A stretch of 64,000 bases of DNA from Paratrimastix pyriformis (lineage: Eukaryota > Preaxostyla > Paratrimastigidae): positions 188,501 through 252,500 of the forward strand of contig JAPMOS010000011.1 of NCBI GenBank assembly GCA_027972325.1, read 5' to 3'. Below, in pieces: positions 1 through 10,762 of the stretch. The notes beneath the pieces are model-generated. The model was not told where the DNA came from and searched no databases. It saw only the letters and a program-made list of their open reading frames with translations. How positions within the stretch are numbered: the stretch's first letter is position 1; each line of letters opens with the position of its first letter. The translations under genes and the position numbers were made by a program.

Positions 1-350
1 GGGCTCGGTCTGGGGGAGGGCCTCGAGCAGGGCGCGCCAGGCCCGCTCCTCGGCCGGGGCGGGGCTGTCCAGGGGGCCCGACAGGGGCGCACCGGGTGGC
101 TCCCCCCCCGTCGGGCGAGGCCCCTGCGGGGATTCGGGCGACCCTGACGGCTCCAGGGGCAGCTCCGCCTGGGCGGGCGCCTGGGGCAGCGGCACAGGGG
201 GCGGCTCTTGCCGGGGTTCGGGTGGCTGCCGGGGGGATGTCGCCGGGGCCTGGGTGGCGACTGGTTCCGGGGCTGCCGGATGGGGGTGATGGACCGCGCC
301 CGTGGGGGCGGCCGCGTCAGCAAATGGCGTGCATGGCAGCACCTCATCGG

Positions 351-384
<34 letters not shown>

Positions 385-2299
385 GCCTGCTGGCGGCACT
401 TGGGGCAGCTGCGAGCTGGGTGGGGGTGGGGATGGGAATGGCGGCAGCGCGGATGGCGCCGGGGTTGGCGTTGGCGGGGCCGCTGCGGGGGCCGACGGCG
501 GCCGGGGCTCGCTAGGGCAGCTGGCGGTTGCTGCTGCTGCGAGGCGGGCCGTGGCCGCGAGGGCGGGCAGGGGCTGCATGGGGGGCTCGGCCACAGCCGA
601 GCGGGGCGACGGGGGCGGCGGCTCGGTGTCCGACAGGTCGTCATCCACGTTCTGGGTCATCGAGGCCACGTCCGCATCCGCCTCCGTCTCCGTGGGTGGG
701 GGTCGCTCGGCCATGGCCACGGGCTGCTGGGGTTCCTCGCGGGCCGGCGCGGCAGCGGCAGCGGTGGGGTAGCCGGAGGGCTGGGTGTGGACCTGCCCTC
801 CCGGGTGCTGTTGCTGCTGGAGGGCCTGGGCGATGTAGGCGGACATGACCTGGGGCAGGTCGGCCTCCCCCAGGGGACCCGTCAGCCTGACCGGGGGCAT
901 GTAGGCGAAGGCCCGCCCGGCCAGGGTGAACGGGTCCTGGTCTTGGGGGGGTCTGGCAGCAGCCGCCGCCTCCTCGGGGTTGGAGGCGTGGAGGCGGGCG
1001 CGGGGGGCCGGGGGCGCGGTGGCCGCCAGGGCGGCCTGCTGCTCGACCGCGGGCAGGGCCTCGTCCCAGGCCCGGATGGGGCCCGCTGTTGGGGGCAGCA
1101 CCGGGGTGGCCGTGGCCCCCAGGGAGCGGGGCGGCGAGGGGCGGCGGCGGGAGACGGCCCGTGGGCGGGGCGAGGTGTCGAAGGGGGGCGGCGGGGGCGC
1201 GGCGGGAGGGGGCCGCGGGGAGCGGGCGGGGAGGGGTGGCGCTCGGGCAGGTCGATGCAGATGGGCGGGTACTGCAGGTCGGCATAGCCCTGGATGCCTG
1301 CATCACCCACCGCACACCCCGGCCCGGAGAACGGCAACCCCATGATGGGGGCGTGGCGCCAGAAAAAGAGGGCAGATGGGATCCGATGGGGGCGGGTGGA
1401 GTGGGGTGGGAGCGAGGGGGCGAGGGGGAGCCGACCGGAGGGGGTGGGTGCGTCGACGAGGAGCACCTCGGGGGGCGGGATGGCGAACCCCACCGGGACC
1501 CCGTGCCACGGGACCGCAGCCCGGGTGGGGCTCCCGCACCGGGGCGGCGCGGGCTCGTGGAAGACGGGCGGGTCGATCACTGGCGGGGGGGGGGGGGGGG
1601 GGATGTGGTTGGAGTTGCGAGGGGGGAAGGGGGGCAGGGGTGGAGCAGACCGGCCCTGAATATGTAGCCCGAGCGGAGGGGCACCTGGAGGATGCTTCGG
1701 TACTTATCGGCCTCGGAGCGCTCCTCTTTCGTAATCGCTGCGAACATCCGAAGGAAGGCGGCGGTGAGAACCGGGGGAACGATGGCGGCGGCTACTGACC
1801 CTGCCCATCGATTGAACGCAGCCGTGGGCCGAAGGCAATCGCGGCCATGACGCGATAGTGCTCCTCCCCGGCCACGGGGCAGCCGTCCATCCAGACAGCC
1901 TGACCGGTGCCCTCGCGTCAAGGTGCAAAGACAGCCCAAAACAGACCTGGATGGAAGGCTGGGGCAATAGATTTCTGAAGCTACTGATCCTATTCTGGGA
2001 GAGGCGCAGCTCCGTCAAATGACGCAGCGTCCCGAAGTAGGTGAAGTCCAGAAAGACTGCAGAAGACGATTTAGATATTCGACGGTCAATGGGATAGAAG
2101 ACTCCAGACAGTTGTTCTGAAGGAAGAGCTTTTCGATCTTTGCCCTGGAAGCCATCCCCTCAACTCCCAGAAAGCTGGTGATCCCTTTGCTTCGCAGATT
2201 GAGAGCACCGAAACTTGGGCTTTCAGGCATCATCCCCACACATCTCTCAGAGAGTGTGCGAGCTGGGGACTGTTTGAATACAACCCCATCAACTCTCAT
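1..2299 (-). CDS. Leucine-rich-repeat protein with long Pro/Gln-rich tail (3' end beyond window)
   Basis: Read from 2299 leftwards. The N-terminus (start MRVDGVVF) holds SDS22-like leucine-rich repeats (LNLRSKGITSF, KIEKLFLQNN, LTELRLSQNRISSF). They close in a typical LRR cap with YRVMAAIAFGPRLRSIDG, the shape seen in LRRC-type ciliary and cytoskeletal adaptors. Introns that keep the frame are 1912-1946 (GTCTG), 1738-1799 (GTCAG) and 1580-1650 (GTCTG, with a poly-C run on the sense strand). An upstream intron near 2050-2110 is likely but its donor is unclear. Downstream the protein turns Pro/Ala-rich, with a Gln run encoded near 355-381, and it stays open to the window edge. One frame change near 1200 in a G-run could be a small intron or an indel. 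The tail has no recognised domain. The LRR call is firm; function is unknown. Confidence 0.75.
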
Positions 2300-2486
2300 G
2301 ACAGGAGAGGAGGGACTTCCTTCAACGCCTTCGATACAGTGGCTAGCGGAATCGGGTTACCTATCCAAAGCCAATGGTCCGACCTCTTTTCTGCTGATCT
2401 TCTGATGATATGGAGTTTCTTTTTTTTTCTTCTTCTGATGTTTGTTTCCCCACTTTTCCTTTGACAACCTTGCGTTTTCTCTTTAG
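2300..2486. promoter_or_regulatory. Divergent promoter region, LRR gene / hydrolase-like gene
   Basis: This 187-bp spacer lies between two head-to-head start codons. It is visibly AT-richer than both gene bodies, with a T-rich run just upstream of 2487. The run ends in a TTTAG-like acceptor, so a 5'-UTR intron for the right-hand gene is possible. No TATA box is evident. Confidence 0.45.
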
Positions 2487-3406
2487 ATGAGACTGATAGT
2501 TCTCCTCACTGTTGCCCTGTTCGGTTCCCTCGTTGCCGGCAAGACTGTGATGCCATGGTTGTGCCTGGAGCGCTGCGGCTGCAAAGTTAGTACTGATATG
2601 CAGACTGTCGCTACTCATGCTGCTGCCGGCGACATTAATGTCGTTTCGTTCGAGGACTACGATCTTGGATCGCAGGCTAACCTTATGCCCAACGGTTTCT
2701 CACAAATTCACCCCCAGCTTATTCAGCTTGGTCTCACCCCGATTCCGATGATCACCACGGCAAACATCAACAAAATGCACACCCTGTTCGCCAATCCCGA
2801 CGGCTTCATCGACTCTGTCGTTCAGGAATGCAAGAAGAATGGCTTTCCTGAAGCGAACATCGACTTCGAGCCAGAGACCGGCGTCGTCACAGATGATGGC
2901 GTCGCTTACGCCCAATTTTTGACCCACTTTGCCGACGGTCCGCGGATTTTTCTCTTCCCTTTCAGTTTGCATCTGGGTAATGCGCTCTACAGAAATGCAC
3001 AAGGCCGGACTGACCCTTTCGGTCGACATCGCCTCGTGGGGTCCTCTGTGGGACTTCGGCCTCCTCGCCAACACCACCGTGGACAAGTTTATGACCATGG
3101 TCTGCATCGGGCGGAGGCGTCGATGCAAACCCTCAACAATCTTCGCTCTTTTTCGGGCAGGACACATACGCCAACTCGCAGACGTACTTCCAGTCGCACC
3201 TCGAGAAGGCCGTGGATGCCTTCGGGGTGGGGCGGGTCGGGGTGGGGCTGCTGATGGGCATGAGCTTGAACAGCACCATTTGGGAGCAGCGCCTCGCGTC
3301 CCTCGATGCCGCCCAGGTGCGCGAGGTGGATCTGTGGGACATCTGCAACAGCGCCCCCACCGGCATCGAGTGGGACTATGTCAGCCGCTGGATGCACGGC
3401 CACTGA
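2487..3406 (+). CDS. Secreted glycoside-hydrolase-like (GH18-type TIM barrel) protein
   Basis: CDS join(2487..2937, 2993..3100, 3162..3406), in frame, 267 aa. The protein opens with a clean signal peptide (MRLIVLLTVALFGSLVAG), which fixes the start. Barrel-like segments follow: INVVSFEDYDL, PIPMITTANINK, then NIDFEPE near residue 115, and LTLSVDIASWG near residue 160. The NIDFEPE strand occupies the place of the DxxDxDxE catalytic strand of GH18 chitinases, and similar small GH18-like proteins occur in amoebae and other protists. Introns start GTCCG (2938) and GTCTG (3101). It probably acts outside the cell or in lysosomes on a glycan. The substrate is unknown, and the family call is from motif shape only. 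Confidence 0.7.
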
Positions 3407-3482
3407 GCTGCTCCTCCTCCTCCTCCTGTTGTACAACTGAATAACATCGTCCGAAGAATATCATAAGACCCCCCAAAGATTC

Positions 3483-3960
3483 TCATGACTTCACCAAGTA
3501 GTTTCGTGCCTCGTGGATCTAGAGGAGGGGGGGAAGGGACAGATGTCTCGGGAGGGATGGAACCCGGTATTGCTCAAACCTTGGCAGAAATATAATCAGA
3601 GCCACCACGGTCTGGATGGTTAAGGGCTACAAGATGAATGTAGGAGCGCTCCACCTCATCTGCTGAAGGGAAACCGCTATCAACCCCATACATTATGAGA
3701 AGTCGAGGGCCTGACGAAGCAGCAGACCTCAGTCCCAAGATGGAAAGTGCTTCCTTTTTCGACATTTTTGGTTCGAAGCCGCCGGCGAACTTTTTTGGTA
3801 CCGCTATGCCGAGAGCGGCCGCAGTTTCGTCTTTATGCCATGGAAGTTGGACATCATCTCGTATGTAACGACCCATTGTGAATGATGCTTTTGCCAACCC
3901 CAATCCTGCAGTTAAAGCAAGAGGAACCGAGAGCGAAAGGAACAGGCGCTTCAGCATCAA
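3483..3960 (-). CDS. PAM18: Pam18/Tim14-like J-protein of the mitochondrial import motor
   Basis: A short N-terminal hydrophobic segment (FLSLSVPLALTAGLGLA) precedes FEPKMSKKEALSILGLR, the linker and helix I of DNAJC19/Tim14. ALNHPDRGGS follows, with the diagnostic HPD tripeptide that stimulates mtHsp70. The last exon (3483-3518, after a 61-bp GTTTG intron at 3519-3579) supplies IHEARNYLVKS, matching the family's final helix. Topology is inner-membrane anchor with the J domain in the matrix. The odd part is 21 residues between GLR and the rest of the J domain: it looks like an intron (GTCTG...TTCAG), but removing it at those sites shifts the frame by one. It is either a sequence error or a retained insertion. 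Its start is 37 bp from the divergent ankyrin gene. Confidence 0.85.
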
Positions 3961-3997
3961 CCTCTAGAGCCCCGTAGGTTCCAGCAGCTGATTCGGC
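3961..3997. promoter_or_regulatory. 37-bp divergent spacer, Tim14 / ankyrin gene
   Basis: The two start codons are only 37 bp apart on opposite strands, so promoter and 5'-UTR elements must overlap each other or the coding regions. Confidence 0.4.
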
Positions 3998-5815
3998 ATG
4001 CACCACGGCGAAGATGGGTTCGAGGAGGAGGAGGAGGAGGAGTGCTGCAGCGATTGTGGGAGCGAGTCACACCGCCACCCCCGCGTTCCTCCAATGAACC
4101 CTTTGGACCGCGAACTCTTCGGGGCTGTGAAGGATAATGATGTAGAACGTCTTCGCAAAGTGCTGGAAGAGCACACTGAAATTAACATTAACGAGTACCG
4201 TTACAACGACGCAACTCCTCTTCAGATGGCCGCTCAACTGGGCGATCTCCCCATGTGCCAATTCTTGGTGGCGCGGGGGGCCGACATTGATCTCTGTGAT
4301 GCTCAGGGGTTTCCGCCAGTGATCCACGCCGCTGATTGCGCTGACGATGAAGCTTCTATGTTGGTCATCCAGTTTTTCGTTGGGGCCGGCGCCTTGTCTG
4401 CGATCTCTTGCTGCTGTCCTCCACCTCACACCCTCGATCCATCCACAGGACGGTCGACTACATCGGGGAGCACTGCCTCATCTCGGCTGTTGTCCGACAA
4501 AAGGTCCAGTTGACCAAGTATCTGCTTGAGGAACTCCACGTCAGCGCCGACTCGCGAGGGGCCGAGGAGGTCCCGGCCCTGATGCTCGCCGCCGGGATGG
4601 GCAGCCTGGCCCTCTGCACGCTCCTGCTGGTCTGCATCCCACTGAGTCGGGTCCACCGGGTGACGACCGCTCATTTCCATTTCCATGCAGCCCATTTTCC
4701 CATCGCATCATACTCGCTCCGTCTGCCCTGCCGATAGGAGCACGGGGCCACGGTGGACGCCCAGGATGAGGAGGGCAGCACCCCGCTGGCGGCAGCAGCG
4801 GACTCAAGCCGCCCCGATGTGGCCCAGCTGCTGCTGTCGCACGGCGCCTCGCCCACCCACCGCAATCGCAAAGGCTCCACGCCGCTCCATTGCGTGGCCA
4901 ACCGGGGGGATGTCGCCTGCGGCCGGCTGCTTGTCGAGGCCGTGCGGAGGCAGCTGCCCGCCGCCGCAGGCAGCGAGACCCCATGCAGCGTGCACGAGTA
5001 CATCAACGCCCCCTCGGAGTGCGACGGGGCCACGCCGCTCCTCCTGGCCGTCATGCGCAGCCACACCGAGATGGCGGCCTTCCTGCTGTCCGAGGGGGCC
5101 GACCCGACCGTCTTCATGCCCCCCCGGCAGGGTGGCTTCGGGCTGCTGCATTTCTGCGCCCAGAGCGGCAACGCCGAGATGACGCGGCTCCTCCTGGGAG
5201 CCCTGCCTCCAGCAGCCCAGAAGGCAGCACCACCGGGCGCCGCCGCGTCCCCCGCGGCCTCCACCTCGGTCACATCCACCTCGGTGACCTCGCCCTCGCC
5301 TGCCCCTTCGGCCGCGGCGGCCGAGGCAGCACCGGCCGATCGGAGGCTGTCCATCGTCAACGCGGTCGACCGGCAGGGCATGACGCCTCTCACATACGCC
5401 TGCACGGGCAGCCGCCTCGAGGTGGCCCGGCTGCTGCTGGAAGCCGGGGCGGACGTCCACACAGTCGACCCCACCACCGGGATGGGCCTCCTCCACCAGG
5501 CGGTCACCGCCGAGGCCCCCGAAATGGTCTGTTCGTCATCGGCCGCCATCATGCAGTGTTGCGCTCCGAGGTGCGTGTCCGTTCACACTCCTCGCATGTC
5601 CGGCTGTATTCTCCCGACAGGTGCGCCTCTTGCTGGCGTGGGGTGCCCGCCACGACTTGTGCGACTCGGAGGTTGGCCTGAACCCCATCGGCTGGGCAGA
5701 GGGCGCCAAGGAGCGCACCGCCATTGTGGGGGTCTTTCACGATTTCGGACTCTATCCGGAGGTGCCGCTCCAGGACATCCCCATCGTGGTGGAGGACGCG
5801 TGTAAACGTCGGTAA
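3998..5815 (+). CDS. Ankyrin-repeat protein
   Basis: CDS join(3998..4395, 4449..4629, 4738..5526, 5621..5815), 520 aa, fully in frame. All three donors are GTCTG. After an acidic, Cys-containing head (Glu run, then ECCSDCGSE) come at least seven ankyrin units: DATPLQMAAQLGDLPMCQFL, PALMLAAGMGSLAL, GSTPLAAAADSSRPDVAQLL, GSTPLHCVANRGDVACGRLL, GATPLLLAVMRSHTEMAAFL, GFGLLHFCAQSGNAEMTRLL and GMTPLTYACTGSRLEVARLL. An Ala/Ser/Pro/Thr linker near residues 390-430 interrupts the array. Such proteins are protein-binding scaffolds; no enzymatic domain is seen and the partner is unknown. The 3' end faces URM1, with only 34 bp between stop codons. Confidence 0.88.
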
Positions 5816-5849
5816 AACAAAGAAAGCGGTCTTCTTACAAAAATGAAGA

Positions 5850-6228
5850 TCATCCCCCATGAATCGTGCTGATAAAAGAAAGGGAGTCTCGATCTTGCAG
5901 GGCCTGGTCCATCCCCACCAATTCGCAGTCGGCGTCGTTGTATAGCACAAGGATGCCGGGCCGGCTAACGGGGGAAAAAACAACCTTGGAACCGATGGTG
6001 CAACACGAGAAGACATTTGGTTGTCGATCATAAATTGATGTTCTGTGTCGCCATTCAGCAGGTTGTCGCGCACCCAAGTAATGGCGGTTCGGACTGTTGC
6101 GTTTGCAGGAAGCTGGATATCCTTGTCGGAACAACCGAAAAGCGGTTCTATTGGGAAGTGGGCCGACGCAATGGAGGAAAAAAACGCAGACCAAGCCCTC
6201 CGCTAACGCCGAGGTGCACCAGCACCAT
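5850..6228 (-). CDS. URM1: Ubiquitin-related modifier Urm1
   Basis: CDS complement(join(5850..5964, 6015..6147, 6192..6228)), 94 aa, in frame. The fold signature runs from GGLEPLFG through ITWVRDNLL to [17 protein letters not shown]. It ends FISTIHGG, and the C-terminal Gly-Gly is what Uba4/MOCS3 thiocarboxylates. Urm1 is the sulfur carrier for 2-thiolation of wobble uridine in tRNA-Lys/Glu/Gln and can also be conjugated to proteins under oxidative stress. Length matches the family (about 95-105 aa). Introns are 50 bp (donor GTCTT) and 44 bp (donor GTCTG). Identity is certain from the C-terminal half; the N-terminal exon was found by splicing in frame. Confidence 0.95.
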
Positions 6229-6308
6229 CCTGCTTCACCTTTGGGGATCTACCAGCTCATCTCCCACTGACTCTCGATCTCTTTTTGCGAGCCTGAGCAT
6301 CCGACTCA
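6229..6308. promoter_or_regulatory. 80-bp divergent spacer, URM1 / TPR gene
   Basis: AT-rich spacer between the two proposed start codons (6228 on minus, 6309 on plus). It should hold both promoters; no motif was recognised. Confidence 0.35.
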
Positions 6309-8241
6309 ATGTCATATCTTGGATTTTTAGAAAAGCTCGCTTTTCTGGCGAATGGGACGAAGACTCCAAAAATTGAAGCCTCGCCATGTCCTCTGCCACC
6401 TCATCAGCGTGCGCTTGAACTGAAACAGAAAGCCATTGATTTCTATACCGTAGGAAAATCAGGAGCTGCATGTGGAAAACTTCGCGAAGCAATCGAACTT
6501 GTTCGTCAGTCCCAGGATCAAAATGATCGGCTGCTCTCCGCCCAGCTCTACTCTGATCTGGCTCAGGTTTATCTCGCTTTGGAGAAACCGGACATGGCAC
6601 TCGATGTTGCTCAGTCCGCTCTTCGGATTGTCCCGACCTATCTCAAGGCAGCCTTCCGTCTCGGGCGAGCCGCTTTGGAGGTTTGAACACCCAATTTTCC
6701 GCACATTTTAACCTTGATTGGACTAGTTGACATTTTTCGAGAAAGCCGCAGTTGCCTTTCAATATTGTCGCCACCTCTCCCCTGACAACGCAATTATCAA
6801 TGAGGTCCATTGTCTTTCGTTCGATTCCATCATTTTTTTTTTGGAAAATCGAAGGATTTGCGGAGGCTGCCATCTTTGCTTGGACGAGAACTGGCTCCGC
6901 TCCCAGCCGATCCTGTCGCCATGCTCCTTGCGGCAGACCGCTCCCTTCTCCTTGGTGGCGTATAAATACGGATGTCATCCTCCTCATCCCCTCCCCTATG
7001 TCAGGAGCGTGTCGCAGGCGCTCAATATGAATGACATTGTGATATTTCCGTTTTGCCCGTTCATCCTCTGGGCCCTTGCGACCACCTTTTTGTTTGAATG
7101 GGAGGTTCCTCGAGTGTTTATCGCCAACAAAGTCAGGCTGCTCCTCCGTCGGTTTGTTTCGCGGAATTACTGCCTATAATTTTTTCATGGCTTCTGTGTT
7201 TTCAGGCCCAGGATTTGCAGGAAGAACTTGCGGAAACCAAGGCACGTCTTGTCCAAGCACAGGAAGAATTGAAGGCGCTTAAACACAATGTCTCGATCTC
7301 CTTCATTCCGCCGCATGATCTTTTTGGCACATTTCCCAATTATAGTCTGCTGGGACACCCCCCACGCCAAGCTCCCTGCGCGTAGAACACGACTGTACTA
7401 CTAAAAACATAGTTCTTGCGTGGAATTCTGTCTCAAATGACGATCATCTGCCCGTGTATTACCGTGTGTCGATGAAGTTACCCGACCAGCCTTGGGAGGT
7501 CATCTACACCGGGACGGACCGCAAGTGTAAGGGCCCTTTGCTCGCCAGTCTTCCAGTGGGCAAGGATATCCAATTTGCAGTCTGCACTCTGCGTGCCTTG
7601 GCCGAGAGCCCCCTTTCGGATCCGCCGTGCATCTACCGTAAGGGTGGTGGTCTGGCGTTTTGTGTGCCCATTTGTCCGACTCGATTTTTTTTTTCTTAGT
7701 GTTCTTCAAGTATGCCCATGATCTGGACGAGAATGGCCTGTTTTACTATCTGGGCACCCAGGGCGGCACCCAGCCCTGGCGCAACCCGGCTGCCGGGGGT
7801 CTGGTAACTGTGACCCGCTCGGCGGAGTGCTTCCCACCCGGGGGCAGCCCGAACGATGCGTGCGGCCGGTCCCCCTGCGAGAGCCACACCCTCAACGCGC
7901 CCGGGGCGTGGCAGTGCTTCGACCTGGGGGCCACCCGGACCATTACCCCGACCAAGTACACCCTGCGCCACAGCAACATGGAGCGCAGCGTGGCTGAGCG
8001 CCTGCAGTCGTGGCGCCTGGAGGGCTCGCCCGATGGGAAGACGTGGCGGCCGCTCGACGAGCACACTGGCGAGCCCCTCCCCGCCCAGCCCGATGCGACC
8101 GCCTCCTACGGGGTGGTGCCGGCCAAGGCATTCCCGGCCCGTTTCATCCGGCTCCTCATGACGGGCCCCAGCCCGTGTGGCCTCGAGCACCTCTGCCTGT
8201 CGGGCTTCGAGCTGTACGGCTTCATGCAGGAGGTCGCATAG
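6309..8241 (+). CDS. TPR / coiled-coil / FN3-like / discoidin-like (F5/8-type) protein
   Basis: CDS join(6309..6680, 6742..6804, 7018..7038, 7206..7344, 7413..7637, 7700..8241), 453 aa, in frame. Order: a TPR block (ELKQKAIDFYTVGK, LYSDLAQVYLALEKPDMALD); a coiled coil (AQDLQEELAETKARLVQAQ); an FN3-like segment (ILAWNSVSNDD, VYYRVSMKLPDQPWEVIY); and a C-terminal galactose-binding-like module (FFKYAHDLDENGLFYYLGT, TKYTLRHSN, WRLEGSPDGKTW, LSGFELYG). The last module resembles the F5/8-like domain near HECTD1-type E3 ligases and BTB proteins. It is probably an intracellular adaptor. Exon 7018-7038 is a 21-nt microexon. Donor 7638 is the only GTAAG donor I met. The start is the first in-frame ATG before the TPR block. 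Confidence 0.8.
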
Positions 8242-8537
8242 AGCGGTTCCCCCCCCCCCCCCCCCCCCCGGCCCCCACCACTTCGTTGGTATGTCTTAAT
8301 TATTCGAGGTTTGGCGATGACTGGGTCGGTATCCCCCATCACCGCCCACTTCCCCTTTTCTTGTGCCACCCCGCGAACTGGGGGTTCCCCTTTTACCGAA
8401 ATGCCTTCTTTTTTTCCCCCACACCCACAATCGCTTTGGTGGGCGTGGTTTTCTCCGCGCCGATTTGTTGTTCGACTTCTTTTGTTGGTTTTTCGGTTTC
8501 GGCTCCTCCTTTGGGTTTCTTGTTGACTATTTGGGAC
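8242..8537. other. Intergenic stretch with poly-C and poly-T runs
   Basis: A poly-C run of about 20 bases begins 9 bases after the preceding stop, and a T-run lies at 8541-8557. No gene is supported here, although the true first exon of the downstream E2 gene may lie inside it. Confidence 0.4.
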
Positions 8538-10589
8538 ATGGTTTTTTTTTTTTTTTTCCCCTTCGTCTTCTTGCTTCTTGTTTCTCCGCCCCGGCTCCTG
8601 CGACCGCCGAGCCCAAGCGTCAACCAAAAATACTCCACGGATTCTATTCTGCGGTATAACGGTGGGCGGCTCTTAAAGCGAGTGGAGAAAGAATTGGTGT
8701 CGTTTGTTGGGTTCGCCAATGACGATCCCAATCTTGTTGCCCTCTGGCAAATCGAAACGGGACATTTCCAAGTTGTGATTCGTGGGAAGGCCGGCGGATG
8801 CTATGATGGACTATTTCTCGTTGATATCCAACACAACAAGGATTTTCCCTTCAGGCCGCCGATTGTTCAATTTCGGACACCGTCGTATCATCCAGGAATC
8901 AATCCGACAGGGCAATTTTGTGCCCCAACGTCTGTGTTTCCACCTCCCTTTCCAGTTAAAATACCCACCCTCAGTTTGCGCGATAACTGGTCGCCAGCTT
9001 ACACGCTTCTCCATGGTCGGTTGCATTGCCTGCGGAGGGTCAGTGCCCGGGGCGGGGCGTCTGCTGGGGCTGGGGCTGCTGGTCGGGGGCGGGGGGACTG
9101 CCACCGAGGAAGACTGGGGCCCGGCCAGCCCGGCCACGGTGGCGGGCGGGGGCGTGCGTGGCATGGCCGGGCCGAAGGGCGGGCTGGGGGGAGATGGCGG
9201 GCTCTCGGGCTCCCTGTGGTGCCCAACGAATGACCGTCAGTCTCCTGTGGGGGCCTGTCTGGGTCCAGTCTGTCAGGTCGCGCTGGATGAGCTGGACATG
9301 GAGCTGGACAGTTTCCGGGAGTGCGGCACCCTCCGGTACGATCTGCTCCAGCAGCTGCTCTCCGATCGGGCAGCCTTCGAGTGTGCCGCCCGGGCGTGGA
9401 CCCTGAAGCACGCCACACCTACCAGTCTGGGCCGCACTCCCCTGGGCATGGTCAACCATTTTTTGCACAGCCTTTCTGCAGATGGCCGAGCCACCGGGCA
9501 CCTCCTCGGATGCGGCGGCGCCGGCACAGGCTGCGTCCCCTCCAGAGGAGGAACTGGGGGGCGGAGGCGGGCTGCTTTGGGCCCAGGTGCCACCAGAGCT
9601 GCAGCGGCTGGTGGTGCTGTGGGGCACCGAAGACCCGGCGTGGGGGATGGCCGTGTCCTGGCGGGCCCTCTTCGGGCTGGTGCGGGTGTGCCACCAGTGG
9701 GCCGGCTGGATTCGGGAGGGGCCCGTGGGCCTGTTGGACTTCGGGGGGTGCCCGTGCGACCCCACCTATGGGGGAATCAGGTCCGGTCGAACCGGCGCAT
9801 CGGTGGGACGGGTGGTGAAACGAGACCTCACTCTCACACCTCACCACCGGGGTCGTCGTCGCATGGGGGGGGGGGGGGGGGGGGATCGGTGTCCCAGCCG
9901 CCTGTCGGACGAATGGGTCCGGTGGGTCCTCGGCTTCTGCCCGCGACCCCGCGGCGTCTCCTTTGCCCGGCCCGTGGCCATCTCCCGGGCGGTTTTCTCA
10001 CGGCCCGCCGCCGACCTGCCCGCCGGCTGGTCCGAGCGGCCCATCCTGAGCGCCGAGGCCCTGCGGCGGGTGGTCGAGTGGTCCGGGGGGTCCCTCGAGA
10101 CGGTCGACCTGACCGACTGGGCAGCCTGCCGCACGGCGGACCTGGTCAGGCTCCTGCAGGGGTGCCGCTCCTCGCTCCGCTCGCTGTCCTTCACCGCATG
10201 GGCCCCGGGCTGCGACGCGGCGGTCCGTCGGCCCCCCGGCCATCGTCCTCCCAGACTCCGATTCTTCTCATTCCCCGGGACAGGAGGCGTTGGGCCACCT
10301 GGTTCGCCAGCCCGCTGAGAACCTGCGCGAGGTGAACGTCTGGGGCCAGCTGACCGACGAGGCATGGTCGGCCCTGCGGAAGTTACCCCGGTTGGAGCGG
10401 CTGGGCCTCCAGTGGCCCCGGGACGGCGCCGCCGGGCACCTGACCGACCCAGCCATGATGCCGGCCCTGCGGACGGTGACCATGGCCTCCGAGGGACGAA
10501 CGGAGGCCGAGTGGGCGGCCTTCGTGGCGGCCATGGGCATCAGGGGCGTCGATGTCGCCCGGGAAGCGCAGCGCCACGGCTGGGCGTAG
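8538..10589 (+). CDS. Ubiquitin-conjugating (E2) enzyme apparently fused to an F-box/LRR protein
   Basis: Model join(8538..9038, 9277..9424, 9471..9780, 9898..10222, 10284..10589), 529 aa, in frame. The UBC fold is clear: RLLKRVEKELVSF (helix 1), YDGLFLVDIQHNKDFPFRPP, VQFRTPSYHPGINPTGQFC with the catalytic Cys codon at 8919-8921, LRDNWSPAYTLLH, and the C-terminal LLSDRAAFECAARAWTLKHA. A GTCTG intron (9425-9470) then joins in frame to VPPELQRLVVLW...LFGLVRVCHQWAGWI, an F-box-like segment, followed by LRR strands such as LETVDLTDW and LRSLSFTAW. The alternative is two genes, the second starting at the in-frame ATG at 9482. The first exon is uncertain: 8538 is merely the nearest in-frame ATG, and it begins a hydrophobic run. 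E2 and LRR calls are solid; the fusion is inference. Confidence 0.65.
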
Positions 10590-10762
10590 CACCACCATCA
10601 CCCTCCCTCCCTTTCCCCCACACACACACACACACACACGCACACACCACGCCCCCGCGAGGGGTGGGTTCACAAAAGACACGTGCATCTTGCCAAAGCA
10701 CGGGGGGCGATCCGTCCGAGGGAACGTGGCTGATCAGGGGCGTGGGCGTGGGCGTGGGCCCC

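Noticed and set aside
1-1660. Long plus-strand open frames in GC-rich DNA near the left edge
   Set aside because: They are antisense shadows of the minus-strand LRR/Pro-rich gene. The minus strand splices in frame and shows LRR and cap motifs, while the plus frames give only Gly/Arg/Ala-rich strings.
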